64,000 nt of DNA from Deinococcus sp. QL22 (lineage in GTDB: Bacteria; Deinococcota; Deinococci; Deinococcales; Deinococcaceae): contig NZ_CP097149.1 of NCBI RefSeq assembly GCF_023370075.1, forward strand, positions 62,001 through 126,000. The letters are read 5' to 3'. The notes beneath the pieces are model-generated. The model saw only the letters and a program-made list of their open reading frames with translations. It had not been told where the DNA came from and searched no databases. The first letter of the stretch is position 1, and each line of letters starts with the position of its first letter. Positions 20,390-29,837 of this stretch are shown piece by piece. Made by a program: the position numbers and the translations under genes.

Positions 20390-21322
20390 ATGCCCGTGAT
20401 TGCCGTAGACAAGCCGCTGAACCTGACTTCTCATGACGTGGTGGGCCGGGCACGGCGGGCGCTGGCCACCAAACGGGTGGGCCATACAGGAACGCTTGAC
20501 CCGCTGGCAACGGGCGTGCTGGTACTGTGCGTGAACGACAGCACCAAAGTCGTGCAGTTTATGGACGCCGACAGCAAGGACTATCTGGCGTGGGTCAGCC
20601 TCGGCGCAGGCACGCGCACGCTGGACGCAGAAGGCCCGATTGACGACACCGCCGATGTGCCGCCCCTGACCGAAGACGGCGTGCGGGCAATCCTGACCGA
20701 CTTCGTGGGGCCGCTGGCACAGGTTCCGCCGCAATACAGCGCGATTCAGGTGGGCGGCGTGCGGGCCTACGCGGTGGCGCGGGCCGGGGGCACTCTGGAC
20801 TTGCCTGCCCGGAACGTGGTCATTCATTCGCTGGAACTGCTGGGCATTTACGAGAGTATGGAGGCCGCGCCACACAGCTTCTCCCCTATTTCGCAGGGAT
20901 GGGCTCCTGACGCACAGGGCAAAACATTTCCCTTCCCGACTCCGTTGGGCGAGTTTCCCACCCTGCTGCTGCGTGCCCGCGTGGGCAGCGGCACTTACCT
21001 TCGCTCGTTAGCGCGGGATGTGGGCGCGGCGCTGGGCGCGCCTGCCCACCTGTCGGGACTGGTGCGCACCCGTGTGGGCCGCTATGACCTGTCTGCCGCC
21101 GCCGACTTGGAACACTTGGCAGAAGCAAAAAGCATCCCCGATCTGGACGCCCTCGATTTTCCACGCCTGGAGGCCGACGAACGCCTAGCCCGCGAACTGC
21201 GCCAGGGCAAGCGCCCCCAGCACACGGCACAGGGGCGTCAAGTGGTCACGCTGAATGGGGAATTGGTGGCAGTGGTGGATGGAGACGGGGCAGAGTTGAA
21301 GGTGGTGCGGGCGTGGGCATGA
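20390..21322 (+). CDS. truB: tRNA pseudouridine-55 synthase TruB
   Basis: A 310-residue TruB that makes the pseudouridine at position 55 in the T-loop of tRNAs. HTGTLDPLATGVLVLC (residues 32-47) carries catalytic Asp37, and KDYLAWVSLG, RVPPQYSAIQ-like (VPPQYSAIQVGGVRAY) and GTYLRSLARDVG follow in order. There is an insertion of about 30 residues ('SMEAAPHSFSPISQGWAPDAQGKTFPF') before the GTYLRSL motif compared with E. coli. An extended -10 TGATAGCCT (20372-20380) ends nine bases before ATG, giving a near-leaderless mRNA. Confidence 0.95.
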   Translation: MPVIAVDKPLNLTSHDVVGRARRALATKRVGHTGTLDPLATGVLVLCVNDSTKVVQFMDADSKDYLAWVSLGAGTRTLDAEGPIDDTADVPPLTEDGVRAILTDFVGPLAQVPPQYSAIQVGGVRAYAVARAGGTLDLPARNVVIHSLELLGIYESMEAAPHSFSPISQGWAPDAQGKTFPFPTPLGEFPTLLLRARVGSGTYLRSLARDVGAALGAPAHLSGLVRTRVGRYDLSAAADLEHLAEAKSIPDLDALDFPRLEADERLARELRQGKRPQHTAQGRQVVTLNGELVAVVDGDGAELKVVRAWA

Positions 21323-21323
21323 C

Positions 21324-21722
21324 ATGACACAACTCAATTACACAAACTTTAGAGAGCAATTACAACCATTCTTCGGATGTTGTGATTCTCTTCTTATGCA
21401 AATAAATGTTTCTTACGAAGACGGAAGTGAAAATCCACACGTGTCACTTATACTAGAATGCCGTCTCCTTCCAGAATCTATTACCCATCGTTGGTGTAGG
21501 CTGCATTTCAGTATTAGCAATGTAAATGAGATGAATATCAACTTTCCCAAAAATACTTCCAATCGGGTTATATCTGATGGAGTTGCCGTTTTTGGCACAG
21601 AAAGAGATCAATATCTTGTTCTATGTCACAGTGGCGTTGAAGTTCTGGAATTGGAAGATATTAAATATTATCAGCTTTATTTTAGAGGAGATAATATTCG
21701 TTTTGCTGTAGTTAACGTCTAA
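21324..21722 (+). CDS. AT-rich orphan gene, unknown function
   Basis: A 132-residue soluble protein (MTQLNYTNFREQLQPFFGCCD...), rich in Asn, Ile, Tyr and Phe, with many A/T-ending codons (AAT, ATT, TAT, AGA, GAA), quite unlike its neighbours. It begins one base after the truB stop, so it could be translated by coupling. A hairpin AGTTAAC-gtctaat-GTTAACT (21710-21730) covers its stop codon. I recognise no family; the beta-strand-rich ending (DQYLVLCHSGVEVLELEDIKYYQLYFRG) looks like a small barrel or immunity-type fold. Composition suggests recent transfer. Confidence 0.65.
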   Translation: MTQLNYTNFREQLQPFFGCCDSLLMQINVSYEDGSENPHVSLILECRLLPESITHRWCRLHFSISNVNEMNINFPKNTSNRVISDGVAVFGTERDQYLVLCHSGVEVLELEDIKYYQLYFRGDNIRFAVVNV

Positions 21723-21825
21723 TGTTAACTACTTACTTAAGACTCTTGTTTTAATAGTTATGGAATCCGTCTCACTGCTGAGATTTTAAGAGAATCGCTA
21801 CGCCTCTTCCGGGTGCAAAAACCCC

Positions 21826-23310
21826 TCAATACCCCGCTGGCCCTTCCATCTGCACGGCTCCCACGCCCTCCAACCCCCCGGCCAGCGTCAGCAGCAATTC
21901 ATCTTTCAGGGCGGGGGCGATGAACTGAATGCCCACGGGCAGGCGCACGCCGTCTACAGTTTCAAACCCGGCGGGCACGCTCAGGGCGGGCAGTCCAGCC
22001 AAGTTGATGGCGACCGTATCCACATCGGCGGCGTACATGGCAAGTGGATCGCTGGATTTCTCGCCGTGCCGGAAGGCCGGGAAGGGGCTGGTGGGCGTGA
22101 CCAGCACATCAAAGTCGGCAAAGGCGCGGGCAAAATCCTGCGCGATCAGACCACGTACCTTCATGGCTTTGGAGTAATAAGCGTCGTAGTAGCCGCTGCT
22201 GAGGGCGTAGGTGCCGATCAGAATGCGGCGCTGCACTTCCCGCCCAAAACCGTGTTCGCGGGTCAGGGTCATGCTGGTGTTCACATCTGCGCCGGGCGTA
22301 TCGCGGCTCCCGTAGGTCATGCCGTCGTAACGGGCGAGGTTGCTGCTGGCTTCCGGCATGGCGATCAGGTAATAGGCGGCGATGGCGTGCCGCACGCTGG
22401 CGACGCTGACTTCCTGCACGCTGGCCCCGGCCCCGCGTAGGGCGTCCAACGTGGCACTCAGCGTGCTCTCCACGCCTGCCGTATTGCCTTCCAAACTCTC
22501 GCGGATGACGCCCACACGCAGGCCGCGCAGGTCGTCGGGGGTTCCGGCAGCAAACTGCGGGGGCGCGTGCAGGCTGGTGGCGTCCTGTGGGTCATGTCCG
22601 GCGATCACGTTCATGATCAGGGCAAGGTCGGCGGCGCTGCGGGCAAACGGCCCGATCTGGTCGAGGCTGCTGGCGTAGGCCACGAGTCCAAAGCGGCTGA
22701 CGCGCCCGTAGGTGGGCTTCAGGCCATAGACCCCTGTGAATGCGGCGGGTTGGCGCACGCTGCCGCCTGTATCGCTGCCCAAACTGATGGGCGTAAGGTG
22801 GGCGGCCACTGCCACCGCGCTGCCGCCGCTGCTGCCGCCCGGTACGCGGGCCGTATCCCAAGGATTCAGAGTCGGGCCACTGGCACTGGATTCAGTGGAA
22901 CTGCCCATCGCGAACTCGTCCATGTTGGCCTTGCCCACGATGACCGCGCCCGCTTGCACTAGGCGGCGGGCAACGGTGGCGTCGTAAGGACTAGTGTAGT
23001 TCGCCAAAATCCGGCTACCACAGGTGGTGCGGGTGCCGCGCACGTTGATGTTGTCCTTCACGATGATGGGCACGCCCGCCAGAGGCAAAGCTTCGCCCGC
23101 CTGTATCCGCGCGTGCACCGCCTCTGCCTGTGCTTCGGCCCCCGCATTCAGGCTGATCAGAGCATTCAGGTGCTGGGCTGCCTCGATTCGGGCCAACGAT
23201 TCGGACAACAGGGCTTGCGGTGTGGTTTCCTGCGCCAACACGGCACGCGCCACGTCGGTGGCAGAAGGCTGGGGCGTGTTTGTAACAGAAGGGGTCGCGG
23301 GAACAGACAT
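21826..23310 (-). CDS. gatA: glutamyl-tRNA(Gln) amidotransferase subunit A
   Basis: A 494-residue amidase-signature enzyme, the glutaminase subunit of GatCAB, which turns Glu-tRNA(Gln) or Asp-tRNA(Asn) into the amidated form. The Ser-Ser-Lys triad is present: Lys85 (PIIVKDNINV), cis-Ser in VPGGSSGGSA (about 161) and nucleophile Ser184 in GSDTGGSVRQPAAFTG. gatB and gatC are not in the window. ATG at 23310 is chosen because TACACT (minus strand, 23322-23317) ends six bases upstream, giving a leaderless mRNA; the 32-residue upstream extension is not supported. Confidence 0.94.
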   Translation of the reverse strand: MSVPATPSVTNTPQPSATDVARAVLAQETTPQALLSESLARIEAAQHLNALISLNAGAEAQAEAVHARIQAGEALPLAGVPIIVKDNINVRGTRTTCGSRILANYTSPYDATVARRLVQAGAVIVGKANMDEFAMGSSTESSASGPTLNPWDTARVPGGSSGGSAVAVAAHLTPISLGSDTGGSVRQPAAFTGVYGLKPTYGRVSRFGLVAYASSLDQIGPFARSAADLALIMNVIAGHDPQDATSLHAPPQFAAGTPDDLRGLRVGVIRESLEGNTAGVESTLSATLDALRGAGASVQEVSVASVRHAIAAYYLIAMPEASSNLARYDGMTYGSRDTPGADVNTSMTLTREHGFGREVQRRILIGTYALSSGYYDAYYSKAMKVRGLIAQDFARAFADFDVLVTPTSPFPAFRHGEKSSDPLAMYAADVDTVAINLAGLPALSVPAGFETVDGVRLPVGIQFIAPALKDELLLTLAGGLEGVGAVQMEGPAGY

Positions 23311-23577
23311 CACGTCAGTGTAACGGCGCAGGTGCGGGAAGAGAGCGGAAGGCCAGATAAGTGCCCTGCCGACACCTCTGCGCCCGTACCGCTGGCCCCT
23401 ACCCACCCGAAAGTAGCGCTTTCACCGCAGCATCCCGATTTACCCATCGTACAGCAGTTTCAACTGTATGCGCCCCATCTGAGCAGCCTTCTGGAAGCTT
23501 CTGAAATTTTAGTTTCGTAAACTCGTTTGGCCGCTTTGTAAGGCGGCTAAGAAGATTCAAGAGGCGGGCATTTTAGT

Positions 23578-23591
23578 TGTAAGCGGTTACA
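23578..23591. promoter_or_regulatory. LacI/GalR-family operator-like palindrome
   Basis: TGTAAGCGGTTACA has matching TGTAA/TTACA arms and a central CG step, the form used by LacI-family sugar repressors such as MalR. It lies about 105 bases upstream of the malE-type -35 box, so it may act on a second promoter or by looping. No regulator gene is adjacent. Confidence 0.55.
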
Positions 23592-23694
23592 TCTGAGACA
23601 GCGATGTGTTTGCAGTAGAGTCTGCTGACTGCCGTGTCAGAGGTGGCCGAGCTTCATAGAGATTGTTTTCAACCCCCCAATTGTTAAGACAACA

Positions 23695-23723
23695 TTGACA
23701 CGCCCGATTTCACAGTGTAGCCT
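23695..23723 (+). promoter_or_regulatory. promoter of the sugar-binding protein gene
   Basis: A perfect TTGACA -35 box (23695-23700), a 17-base spacer and TAGCCT (23718-23723). The predicted start near 23730 gives a leader of about 85 bases before ATG 23815. Confidence 0.7.
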
Positions 23724-23814
23724 TCACGTACCAACTTTTAGACTTTCGTGGAACCGCTTCCGAAAAGGGGCGGGGCTGCACACCGGTGCAGTTTAAAACC
23801 ACCAAGGGGGATGC

Positions 23815-25074
23815 ATGAAGAAAGCAATCGCCATCATCGGTCTTACTGCTGCCATCGCAGCGAACTCTCAGGCCGCAGCGGTCACGGTCACCTTGGCCTG
23901 CGGCGCTGTTGGTCAGGAACTCGAACTGTGTAAAGCAGGCGCGGATCGTTGGGCCAAAAAGACGGGCAACTCCGTCAAAATCTTCGAAAGCCCCAACCTC
24001 ACCAATGACCGCCTCGGCCTGTACCAGCAGCAGTTGGCCGCCAAAAGCAGCGACATCGACGTGTATCAGCTCGATGTCGTTTGGCCCGGCCTGCTGTCTC
24101 AGCATTTCGTTGACCTGAAGACCAAGGTGCCCGCCGCCGAAGTCAACGCTCACTTTAAAGGCATCGTTGCGGCCAACACCGTGAACGGCAAACTGGTGGC
24201 CCTGCCCTGGTTCACCGACGCTGGCCTGTTGTACTACCGCACCGACCTGCTGACCAAATACGGCTACAAGACTGCCCCCAAGACTTGGGCTGAGCTGGCC
24301 ACGATGGCCAAGAAAATTCAGACCGGCGAGCAGAAGGCCAACAAGTCCTTTGCAGGCTTCGTGTGGCAGGGCAAGAACTATGAAGGCCTGACCTGCGACG
24401 CGCTGGAATGGGTCGTTTCCTTCGGCGGCGGCACCATCGTCGACGACAAGGGCAACATCACCATCAACAACGCCAAGGCTGCTGCTGCGCTCGACGCCGC
24501 TGCCAGCTGGGTCAAGAACATCTCGCCCGCAGGCGTCACCACCTACGGCGAAGAAGAAGCACGCGGTATTTTCCAGTCGGGCAACGCCGCGTTTATGCGC
24601 AACTGGCCCTACGCCTGGGCACTCGGCCAAGGCGACGACTCCAAGGTCAAGGGCAAGATCGGCGTCGCCCCTCTGCCCAGTGGCGGCGCACGCAACGCAG
24701 CCACGCTCGGCGGCTGGCAGCTCGGCGTCAGCACCTACTCCAAGAACCAGGCCGCCGCGATTTCGTTGGTGCGCTACCTCGCCGGCCCCGACGAGCAGAA
24801 GATTCGCGCCGTCGAAGGTGCCTACAACCCCACCATCCAGACGCTCTACAAAGACCCTGCAGTCCTGAAGGCAAACCCCTTCTTCGGCAGCCTCCTCAGC
24901 GTGTTCACCAGTGCCGTCGCCCGTCCTTCCGGCCCCACCAAAGGCAAGTACAACCAAGTGTCGCAGGCCTTCAGCACCGCCGTCAGCGACGTACTGAACG
25001 GCAAGAGCAAGGGCACGGCCGCCGTTGCCAAACTCTCCACCGACCTCGCCCGCATCAAGGGACGTGGCTGGTAA
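23815..25074 (+). CDS. sugar ABC transporter substrate-binding protein (maltose/trehalose type)
   Basis: A 419-residue periplasmic-type binding protein. Signal peptide [20 protein letters not shown] with no lipobox. The mature part follows the family 1 sugar-binding fold: '[22 protein letters not shown]', '[22 protein letters not shown]', '[20 protein letters not shown]' and '[18 protein letters not shown]' are close to trehalose/maltose-binding proteins (ThuE/TMBP type). Ribosome site AAGGGGG (23804-23810). It is separated from the permease genes by a terminator-like hairpin, which would give an excess of binding protein over permease. Substrate is inferred from family likeness. Confidence 0.9.
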   Translation: MKKAIAIIGLTAAIAANSQAAAVTVTLACGAVGQELELCKAGADRWAKKTGNSVKIFESPNLTNDRLGLYQQQLAAKSSDIDVYQLDVVWPGLLSQHFVDLKTKVPAAEVNAHFKGIVAANTVNGKLVALPWFTDAGLLYYRTDLLTKYGYKTAPKTWAELATMAKKIQTGEQKANKSFAGFVWQGKNYEGLTCDALEWVVSFGGGTIVDDKGNITINNAKAAAALDAAASWVKNISPAGVTTYGEEEARGIFQSGNAAFMRNWPYAWALGQGDDSKVKGKIGVAPLPSGGARNAATLGGWQLGVSTYSKNQAAAISLVRYLAGPDEQKIRAVEGAYNPTIQTLYKDPAVLKANPFFGSLLSVFTSAVARPSGPTKGKYNQVSQAFSTAVSDVLNGKSKGTAAVAKLSTDLARIKGRGW

Positions 25075-25104
25075 TCCTTAACCACGCTCTCTCCTGAGCG
25101 TGCC

Positions 25105-25140
25105 GGGAGGACGTCCACACACCGGGCGTCCTCCTTTTTT
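25105..25140 (+). terminator. intra-operon terminator after the binding-protein gene
   Basis: GGAGGACG pairs with CGTCCTCC and is followed by TTTTTT. Partial read-through here would set the ratio of binding protein to permeases. Confidence 0.85.
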
Positions 25141-25308
25141 AGATCAAAGCTTTATTTTTGTCGAATACTTCTCATGACACGGGATTGGGCGAAGATGCAC
25201 TGTAAGTTTTCCAGCCTCTGATCAAGTTTCGCCATTCTTCGCACCGCCGCCGCACGGCACCCACTGCGGCCACCATCCTGCCCCACCGGGCGGAACAGGG
25301 GGACTTTC

Positions 25309-26241
25309 ATGACCACCAATGCCACACCCAAACTTGACGCACCCATCAGACGCCGGGGCATCGAGGCGGCCCGCGCCCAACAAGCCCTGTGGCTGCTGCT
25401 TCCTACGCTGATTGCCATTGCACTTGTGGCTGGCTACCCGCTGTACCGCACCATTTTCTTTTCGCTGTTCGAGGCCAGCCTAACCACGCCAGATGAGCGC
25501 ACCTTTTTGGGCATCGGTAATTTCTGGTTCACCACTGCCGAAGGCGTGCAACTGGGCTTTTTGCAAGACCCCAAATGGTGGGAAGCGGTCAAGAACACCA
25601 TGTTGTTTACGGTGGTTTCCGTCTTCCTAGAGACCGTTTTTGGCATGATTATCGCCCTCGTCGTGAACACGGCTTTTCCGGGCCGCGCCTTCCTAAGAAC
25701 CGCCATGCTGGTGCCGTGGGCCATTCCTACGGTGGTCAGTGCCCAGATGTGGGGCTACATGTACAACGATTCCTTTGGCCTGATCGGGCGCGGATTGTTG
25801 GGCGGGCAAGCACTGCTGGCCAATACCGACAGCGCAATTTGGGCGCTGATCGCGGTGGACGTGTGGAAGACCACTTCGTTTATGGCCCTGCTGATTCTGG
25901 CTGGCCTGCAAAGCCTGCCCACCGATATGTACGAAGCCGCCGACATGGACGGCGCGACCAAGTGGACGCAGTTTTGGCGCATGACCCTACCCTTGTTGCG
26001 GCCTGCGCTACTGGTAGCGTTGGTGTTCCGTAGCCTCGACGCCCTGCGCGTGTTCGATGTGATGTACGTGATGTTGGGGCCGGTGAATGCGGGCACCACC
26101 TCCATGACCGGTTACGCCCGGTTGCAACTGATCGATAACTCGCTCCTCGGGATGGGCAGCGCTGTTTCTGTGGCGATTTTCCTCATCATCATGGTGATCG
26201 TCGTGCTGTATGTCACGGCTTTCCGCGTCAAGTTCGATTAA
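25309..26241 (+). CDS. sugar ABC transporter permease, MalF type
   Basis: A 310-residue inner-membrane permease with six helices; the long first helix starts at about residue 25 ([21 protein letters not shown]). The EAA loop [20 protein letters not shown] (about residues 206-225) is where the ATPase docks. It lacks the extra N-terminal helices of E. coli MalF, as is usual for trehalose/maltose systems in this phylum. It lies 234 bases after the binding-protein gene, beyond a terminator, and 14 bases before the second permease. Confidence 0.92.
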   Translation: MTTNATPKLDAPIRRRGIEAARAQQALWLLLPTLIAIALVAGYPLYRTIFFSLFEASLTTPDERTFLGIGNFWFTTAEGVQLGFLQDPKWWEAVKNTMLFTVVSVFLETVFGMIIALVVNTAFPGRAFLRTAMLVPWAIPTVVSAQMWGYMYNDSFGLIGRGLLGGQALLANTDSAIWALIAVDVWKTTSFMALLILAGLQSLPTDMYEAADMDGATKWTQFWRMTLPLLRPALLVALVFRSLDALRVFDVMYVMLGPVNAGTTSMTGYARLQLIDNSLLGMGSAVSVAIFLIIMVIVVLYVTAFRVKFD

Positions 26242-26255
26242 GGGGGCTGATCATC

Positions 26256-27107
26256 ATGAATCTGAAACGCAAGAATCCCGCCCTGTATTACCTTCAGCGC
26301 ACCGGTTTTTATATTTTGGTCGCGGTCATTACCATCTACCTGATGGTGCCCTTCTTGTGGGCCGTCCTGACAAGCTTCCGGAGATCTGGCGACTTGTTCT
26401 TGCAGCCGCTCCAATTCGTCACCGCGCCTTCTACCCTCAACAACTACCGCGACGTCTTTGCCAACGAAAACTTTATCAACGGCCTCGGCTATAGCTTGCT
26501 TGTCGCAGTGGGCGCAGTTGCCATCAGTCTCTTGTTCGGATCGTTTGCCGCTTATGCTCTGGGCCGCTTCCGGTTCAAGGGCAAGTCTATGATCATGTAC
26601 ATCATTCTGGCGGTCAGCGTTTTTCCGCAAATTGCTGTACTCGGCGGGCTGTTTACCCTGATTCGCACCTTCGATATGTACAACAACCCCATCGCCCTCG
26701 TCTTCAGCTACCTGATTTTCACCATTCCCTTCACGGTGTGGGTGCTGACCAGCTTTGTGCGCGATATTCCCGGCGAACTGGAAGAGGCTGCGCTCGTAGA
26801 CGGCGCTTCACCGCTCCGCACACTGTTCTCGGTGCTGTTTCCGGTCATGATGCCCGCCCTGGTGACCACAGGTCTGCTGGCGTTCATCAACGCCTGGAAT
26901 GAATACCTGTTCGCGCTGACGTTCATGGGCACTCGCCGCACCGTGCCTGTGGTCATCGCCAACTACTCCGGGGCCACGCAGTTCGACCAGCCCTGGGGCC
27001 AGATCATGGCCGCCAGCATCGTGGTTACTGTGCCGCTGATTATTCTGGTGCTCGTGTTCCAACGCAATATCGTTTCGGGTCTCACCGCCGGAGCCGTCAA
27101 AGGCTAA
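26256..27107 (+). CDS. sugar ABC transporter permease, MalG type
   Basis: A 283-residue permease with six membrane helices and the EAA loop [20 protein letters not shown] (about residues 174-193), ending in the typical [16 protein letters not shown], which in MalG reaches into the pore region. It pairs with the MalF-type protein to form the channel. The ATPase (MalK/MsiK type) is not in the operon and must be encoded elsewhere, as in many multi-sugar systems. A terminator closes the operon 29 bases on. Confidence 0.92.
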   Translation: MNLKRKNPALYYLQRTGFYILVAVITIYLMVPFLWAVLTSFRRSGDLFLQPLQFVTAPSTLNNYRDVFANENFINGLGYSLLVAVGAVAISLLFGSFAAYALGRFRFKGKSMIMYIILAVSVFPQIAVLGGLFTLIRTFDMYNNPIALVFSYLIFTIPFTVWVLTSFVRDIPGELEEAALVDGASPLRTLFSVLFPVMMPALVTTGLLAFINAWNEYLFALTFMGTRRTVPVVIANYSGATQFDQPWGQIMAASIVVTVPLIILVLVFQRNIVSGLTAGAVKG

Positions 27108-27135
27108 ACCTCCTTTCCAAACTTACTTTTCTTGC

Positions 27136-27164
27136 AGCCGCTTCCAATTCGGGGCGGCTTTTTT
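27136..27164 (+). terminator. terminator of the sugar-transport operon
   Basis: AGCCGCTTC pairs with GGGGCGGCT (two G-T pairs) around CAATTC, followed by TTTTTTG. Confidence 0.85.
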
Positions 27165-27229
27165 GTGGCTTCGTCCGTTCAGCTCAGAACTGTACCTACC
27201 CCCACCCCCATTCCCGCTAGGCTGACTCT

Positions 27230-28357
27230 ATGACCGCCCCGCCTGTTCCCCCCGTGCCGCGCCTGCATGTGGGGCGCTGGGTGTCGGCGGTGCTGGCTCT
27301 GGTGTTGTTGGCGTTCAGTCCCACAGTGGCCTTTTATGCTCAGCACTTCTTGGGCGGCCCAGCACAGCAAGCGGCCCCCCTGCCCCCGGCGCGGGTAGGC
27401 ACACTCTCGCCAGAAGTGGTGCAGAAGTACGCTCTCACCACCCTCAGCTTTCAGCAGGCATTGACCGATGTGCGCGTGAGCGAGCGCCGCCGCCTGAGGC
27501 TGAGCGAATTGCATTACCAGACCTATTTGCAAGCTTCCCGAACTCTCGGCCGTGCGCGGGCCAACGCCGTGATGCGCCTGCTAGACACCGAGATTCGCAA
27601 CCAGAATCCGGCCCTGAGTCGCCGTAGCGTGTTTGGCAGCCCCGAAGCAGCGCTGAACAATGTGCAGGGGTGGCTGGCGTTTTTGGACTGGGCCGAGGGC
27701 ACCCGCCCCGGTGACCGGGTACTGGCACGGCAAGCTCCGGTGCCCATCGCGCCGCGAATCGTGCGGGCCAACCGCGCCAACATCGTGCGGGCAACCAATG
27801 CCCTGCACCTGACGCCCGGTGGTCTGGCGGCCATTCTGGACAACGAGCAGGCAGGCGCACGCAGCGGCCTCGGCCTGTCGGGGTGGCTTCGAACCTTTAC
27901 CGACACTGTGGCGCTGCGGGCCACCGAAGCCTACGGTAGCAGCGGAGCCACAGGCCGCCTGTCGCGCACGGTGGGCCTGACCCAGATGGGCTGGGAAGAT
28001 GCGGTTGGGCAATCCGAGAGGTTGCGCTCGCTGAACGTGACGCTGAACGGCCCCTATCCTACCGACGAAGCGCAGTCCAGAGCCGCCCTCAACTCCCCCC
28101 ACGATCATTTTTTGCTGAGTGCATCGCGCTTGCGGGGCTATCTGCTGGCGAGCCTGCCCATCAGACCTGACCCCTACGCCGACCCGCTCAGTCCCTTGAC
28201 GCAGGCCTACCTGACCGACGCCTGGGCCAATTTTCTCGGCCCCGCGTGGCACAACAACCCCGCCCTTGCCAGCAGCGGGCAGACGTGGCCCTATGCCTGG
28301 AATGCCTTCTTCAAAGCCTGTCTGTACGAGCAGCGGTTGTTTGCGAGATCAAACTAA
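27230..28357 (+). CDS. membrane-anchored protein with a lysozyme-like core
   Basis: A 375-residue protein with an N-terminal anchor (about residues 18-40, WVSAVLALVLLAFSPTVAFYA) and an extracytoplasmic domain. Residues about 195-310 show the order of a lysozyme/transglycosylase fold: a helix ending in AAILDNEQ with a Glu in the catalytic place, then RLSRTVGLTQMGWEDAV in the position of the 'SxGxxQ' motif, then HDHFLLSASRLRGYL. I infer a cell-wall hydrolase or a relative that lost activity; similarity is at pattern level only. TAGGCT ends six bases before ATG (leaderless). It converges on trpC, and the stop codons overlap. Confidence 0.7.
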   Translation: MTAPPVPPVPRLHVGRWVSAVLALVLLAFSPTVAFYAQHFLGGPAQQAAPLPPARVGTLSPEVVQKYALTTLSFQQALTDVRVSERRRLRLSELHYQTYLQASRTLGRARANAVMRLLDTEIRNQNPALSRRSVFGSPEAALNNVQGWLAFLDWAEGTRPGDRVLARQAPVPIAPRIVRANRANIVRATNALHLTPGGLAAILDNEQAGARSGLGLSGWLRTFTDTVALRATEAYGSSGATGRLSRTVGLTQMGWEDAVGQSERLRSLNVTLNGPYPTDEAQSRAALNSPHDHFLLSASRLRGYLLASLPIRPDPYADPLSPLTQAYLTDAWANFLGPAWHNNPALASSGQTWPYAWNAFFKACLYEQRLFARSN

Positions 28358-29181
28358 ACGCTCAGCAAGTCCCGCGTCGCCTGGGCCAAGTCTCCGCTTC
28401 CGGCGAGGCTGCTGCCCACCAACACGGCATCGGCCAGTCCGCGCACCACAACTAAATCTGCCGGGGTGCGGTAGCCACTTTCGGCCACCAGCAGGCCCGT
28501 GAATCCTGCGGCGCGGGCGCAGGCAATCAGGCGCGGGCTGACGGCCAGATCGATGTGCAGCGTGGTCAGGTCACGGTTGTTTACGCCGATGATTTCGGCT
28601 CCGGCCCCCATGGCAATGTCCAGCTCGCGTTCATCGTGGACTTCGACCAGGGCATCTAGCCCCAGGTGGTGCGCCATCTGCAAATACTCGCCTACCGCTC
28701 CCCCCAACACGCTGACCATCAGCAGGGCGGCAGACGCGCCCCAATCGGCGGCCTCGCGCAGCATGGCCGGATGTACCACGAAATCTTTGCGGAGAACAGG
28801 CAGCGCAATGGCAGCAACAACGGCATGCAGAGCTTCTGGGTTGCCGTCAAAGTGGCGCGGCTCTGTAAGGACGCTGATGGCCGCCGCGCCGCCCGCTTGG
28901 TAGGCCAACGCTGCCTCTGCCGGGTCAAGCGGGGCAATGGCTCCCTGACTGGGACTGGCGCGTTTGACCTCGGCAATCAGTGACAATCCATCAGCCCGGA
29001 GTGCAGTTTCAAAGCGGCGATGGCGGGGGCGGGCCGCGCCCAAGCTGGCCTCTGCGCCCGCATAGTCGGCCACCCGTTCGGCCACGATGCGCCCCAGCAC
29101 GCCCGGAACCCCGCTGAAATCCAGCTTCACGCTTTCTCTGGACGTATCTACGCTGCCTTGCACCATAGCCGGAAGTACCAT
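28354..29181 (-). CDS. trpC: indole-3-glycerol phosphate synthase
   Basis: A 275-residue TIM-barrel enzyme of tryptophan synthesis that closes CdRP to indole-3-glycerol phosphate. Key motifs: LIAEVKRASPSQG (substrate Lys), AISVLTEPRHFDGN, LPVLRKDFVVHP (catalytic Lys), LVEVHDERELD, GVNNRDLTTL (Asn) and LLVAESGY (Glu-Ser-Gly). It stands apart from other trp genes, as is common in this phylum. TATACT (minus strand, 29194-29189) ends seven bases before ATG 29181, so the mRNA is leaderless. The promoter sits inside a double TACTTCCG repeat. Confidence 0.95.
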   Translation of the reverse strand: MVLPAMVQGSVDTSRESVKLDFSGVPGVLGRIVAERVADYAGAEASLGAARPRHRRFETALRADGLSLIAEVKRASPSQGAIAPLDPAEAALAYQAGGAAAISVLTEPRHFDGNPEALHAVVAAIALPVLRKDFVVHPAMLREAADWGASAALLMVSVLGGAVGEYLQMAHHLGLDALVEVHDERELDIAMGAGAEIIGVNNRDLTTLHIDLAVSPRLIACARAAGFTGLLVAESGYRTPADLVVVRGLADAVLVGSSLAGSGDLAQATRDLLSV

Positions 29182-29279
29182 ATACGGAAGTATAGGAGCC
29201 GGGGCCGGGCAAATCCGGCGGCTGTCCTAGTCAGAGTTGCGCCCTTTCAGCGCTCTGTCAGCACCCGCCGTGTTAGGTT

Positions 29280-29816
29280 ATGAGGCATATGAGCCTCGCC
29301 CCCGGCAACGGCCCCGTGCAAATCACACAGGATCAACTTCAGGCCCGCATTCACGAACTTGCCCAGCGCATTCGGGAGGATTACGCCGGACGCGACCCCC
29401 ACCTGATCTGTGTCCTCAACGGTGCATTCATGTTTCATACCGACCTCGTGCGGGCGCTTGGCGTACCCTGCACCATCGATTTTTTGCAGGCCAGCAGCTA
29501 CGGCAACGAAAAACAGAGCAGCGGCGAAGTCAAACTGGTCAAGGATTTGCAGTTTCCGATCAGCGACCGCGACGTGATTCTGGTGGAAGACATCGTGGAC
29601 ACCGGCATTACCATGAGTTACCTGCTGCACTACCTGCAGGGGCGTGGCCCCGCCAGTCTGAAGGTGGCTGCCCTCCTGAGCAAACCCAGCCGACGCAAAG
29701 TGGAAGTGCCCGTGGAATATCTGGGCTTCACCATTCCCGACGCCTTCGTGTACGGATACGGCCTAGACCGCAGCCAGTACGACAGGAATCTGCCGTTTAT
29801 TACCAGTCAGGACTAA
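29280..29816 (+). CDS. hpt: hypoxanthine phosphoribosyltransferase
   Basis: A 178-residue purine salvage enzyme that joins hypoxanthine or guanine to PRPP. The PRPP loop is VEDIVDTGIT (residues 102-111), the N-terminal loop is LICVLNGAFMF, and the base-binding end is 'FVYGYGLDRSQYDRNLPFI'. TGTTAGGTT, an extended -10 box, lies at about 29270-29278, overlapping the first ATG region; the second ATG at 29289 (MSLAPGN) may be the true leaderless start. An acetyltransferase gene follows 21 bases on. Confidence 0.94.
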   Translation: MRHMSLAPGNGPVQITQDQLQARIHELAQRIREDYAGRDPHLICVLNGAFMFHTDLVRALGVPCTIDFLQASSYGNEKQSSGEVKLVKDLQFPISDRDVILVEDIVDTGITMSYLLHYLQGRGPASLKVAALLSKPSRRKVEVPVEYLGFTIPDAFVYGYGLDRSQYDRNLPFITSQD

Positions 29817-29837
29817 CCACCGGGTAGGTGCAGCGAT

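Larger units (their letters stand above)
23311..23814. other. 504-bp control region between gatA and the sugar-transport operon
   Basis: Holds the gatA promoter at its left end, a LacI-type operator and a clear promoter for the sugar-binding protein gene (both listed). No gene seen. The stretch GAGGTGGCCGAG at about 23641-23651 looks like the start of a Ser/Leu tRNA but nothing downstream completes one. Confidence 0.7.

Noticed and set aside
23641..23720. tRNA-like start GGTGGCCGAG
   Set aside because: No D-, anticodon or T-arm can be completed downstream and no CCA-side partner is present.
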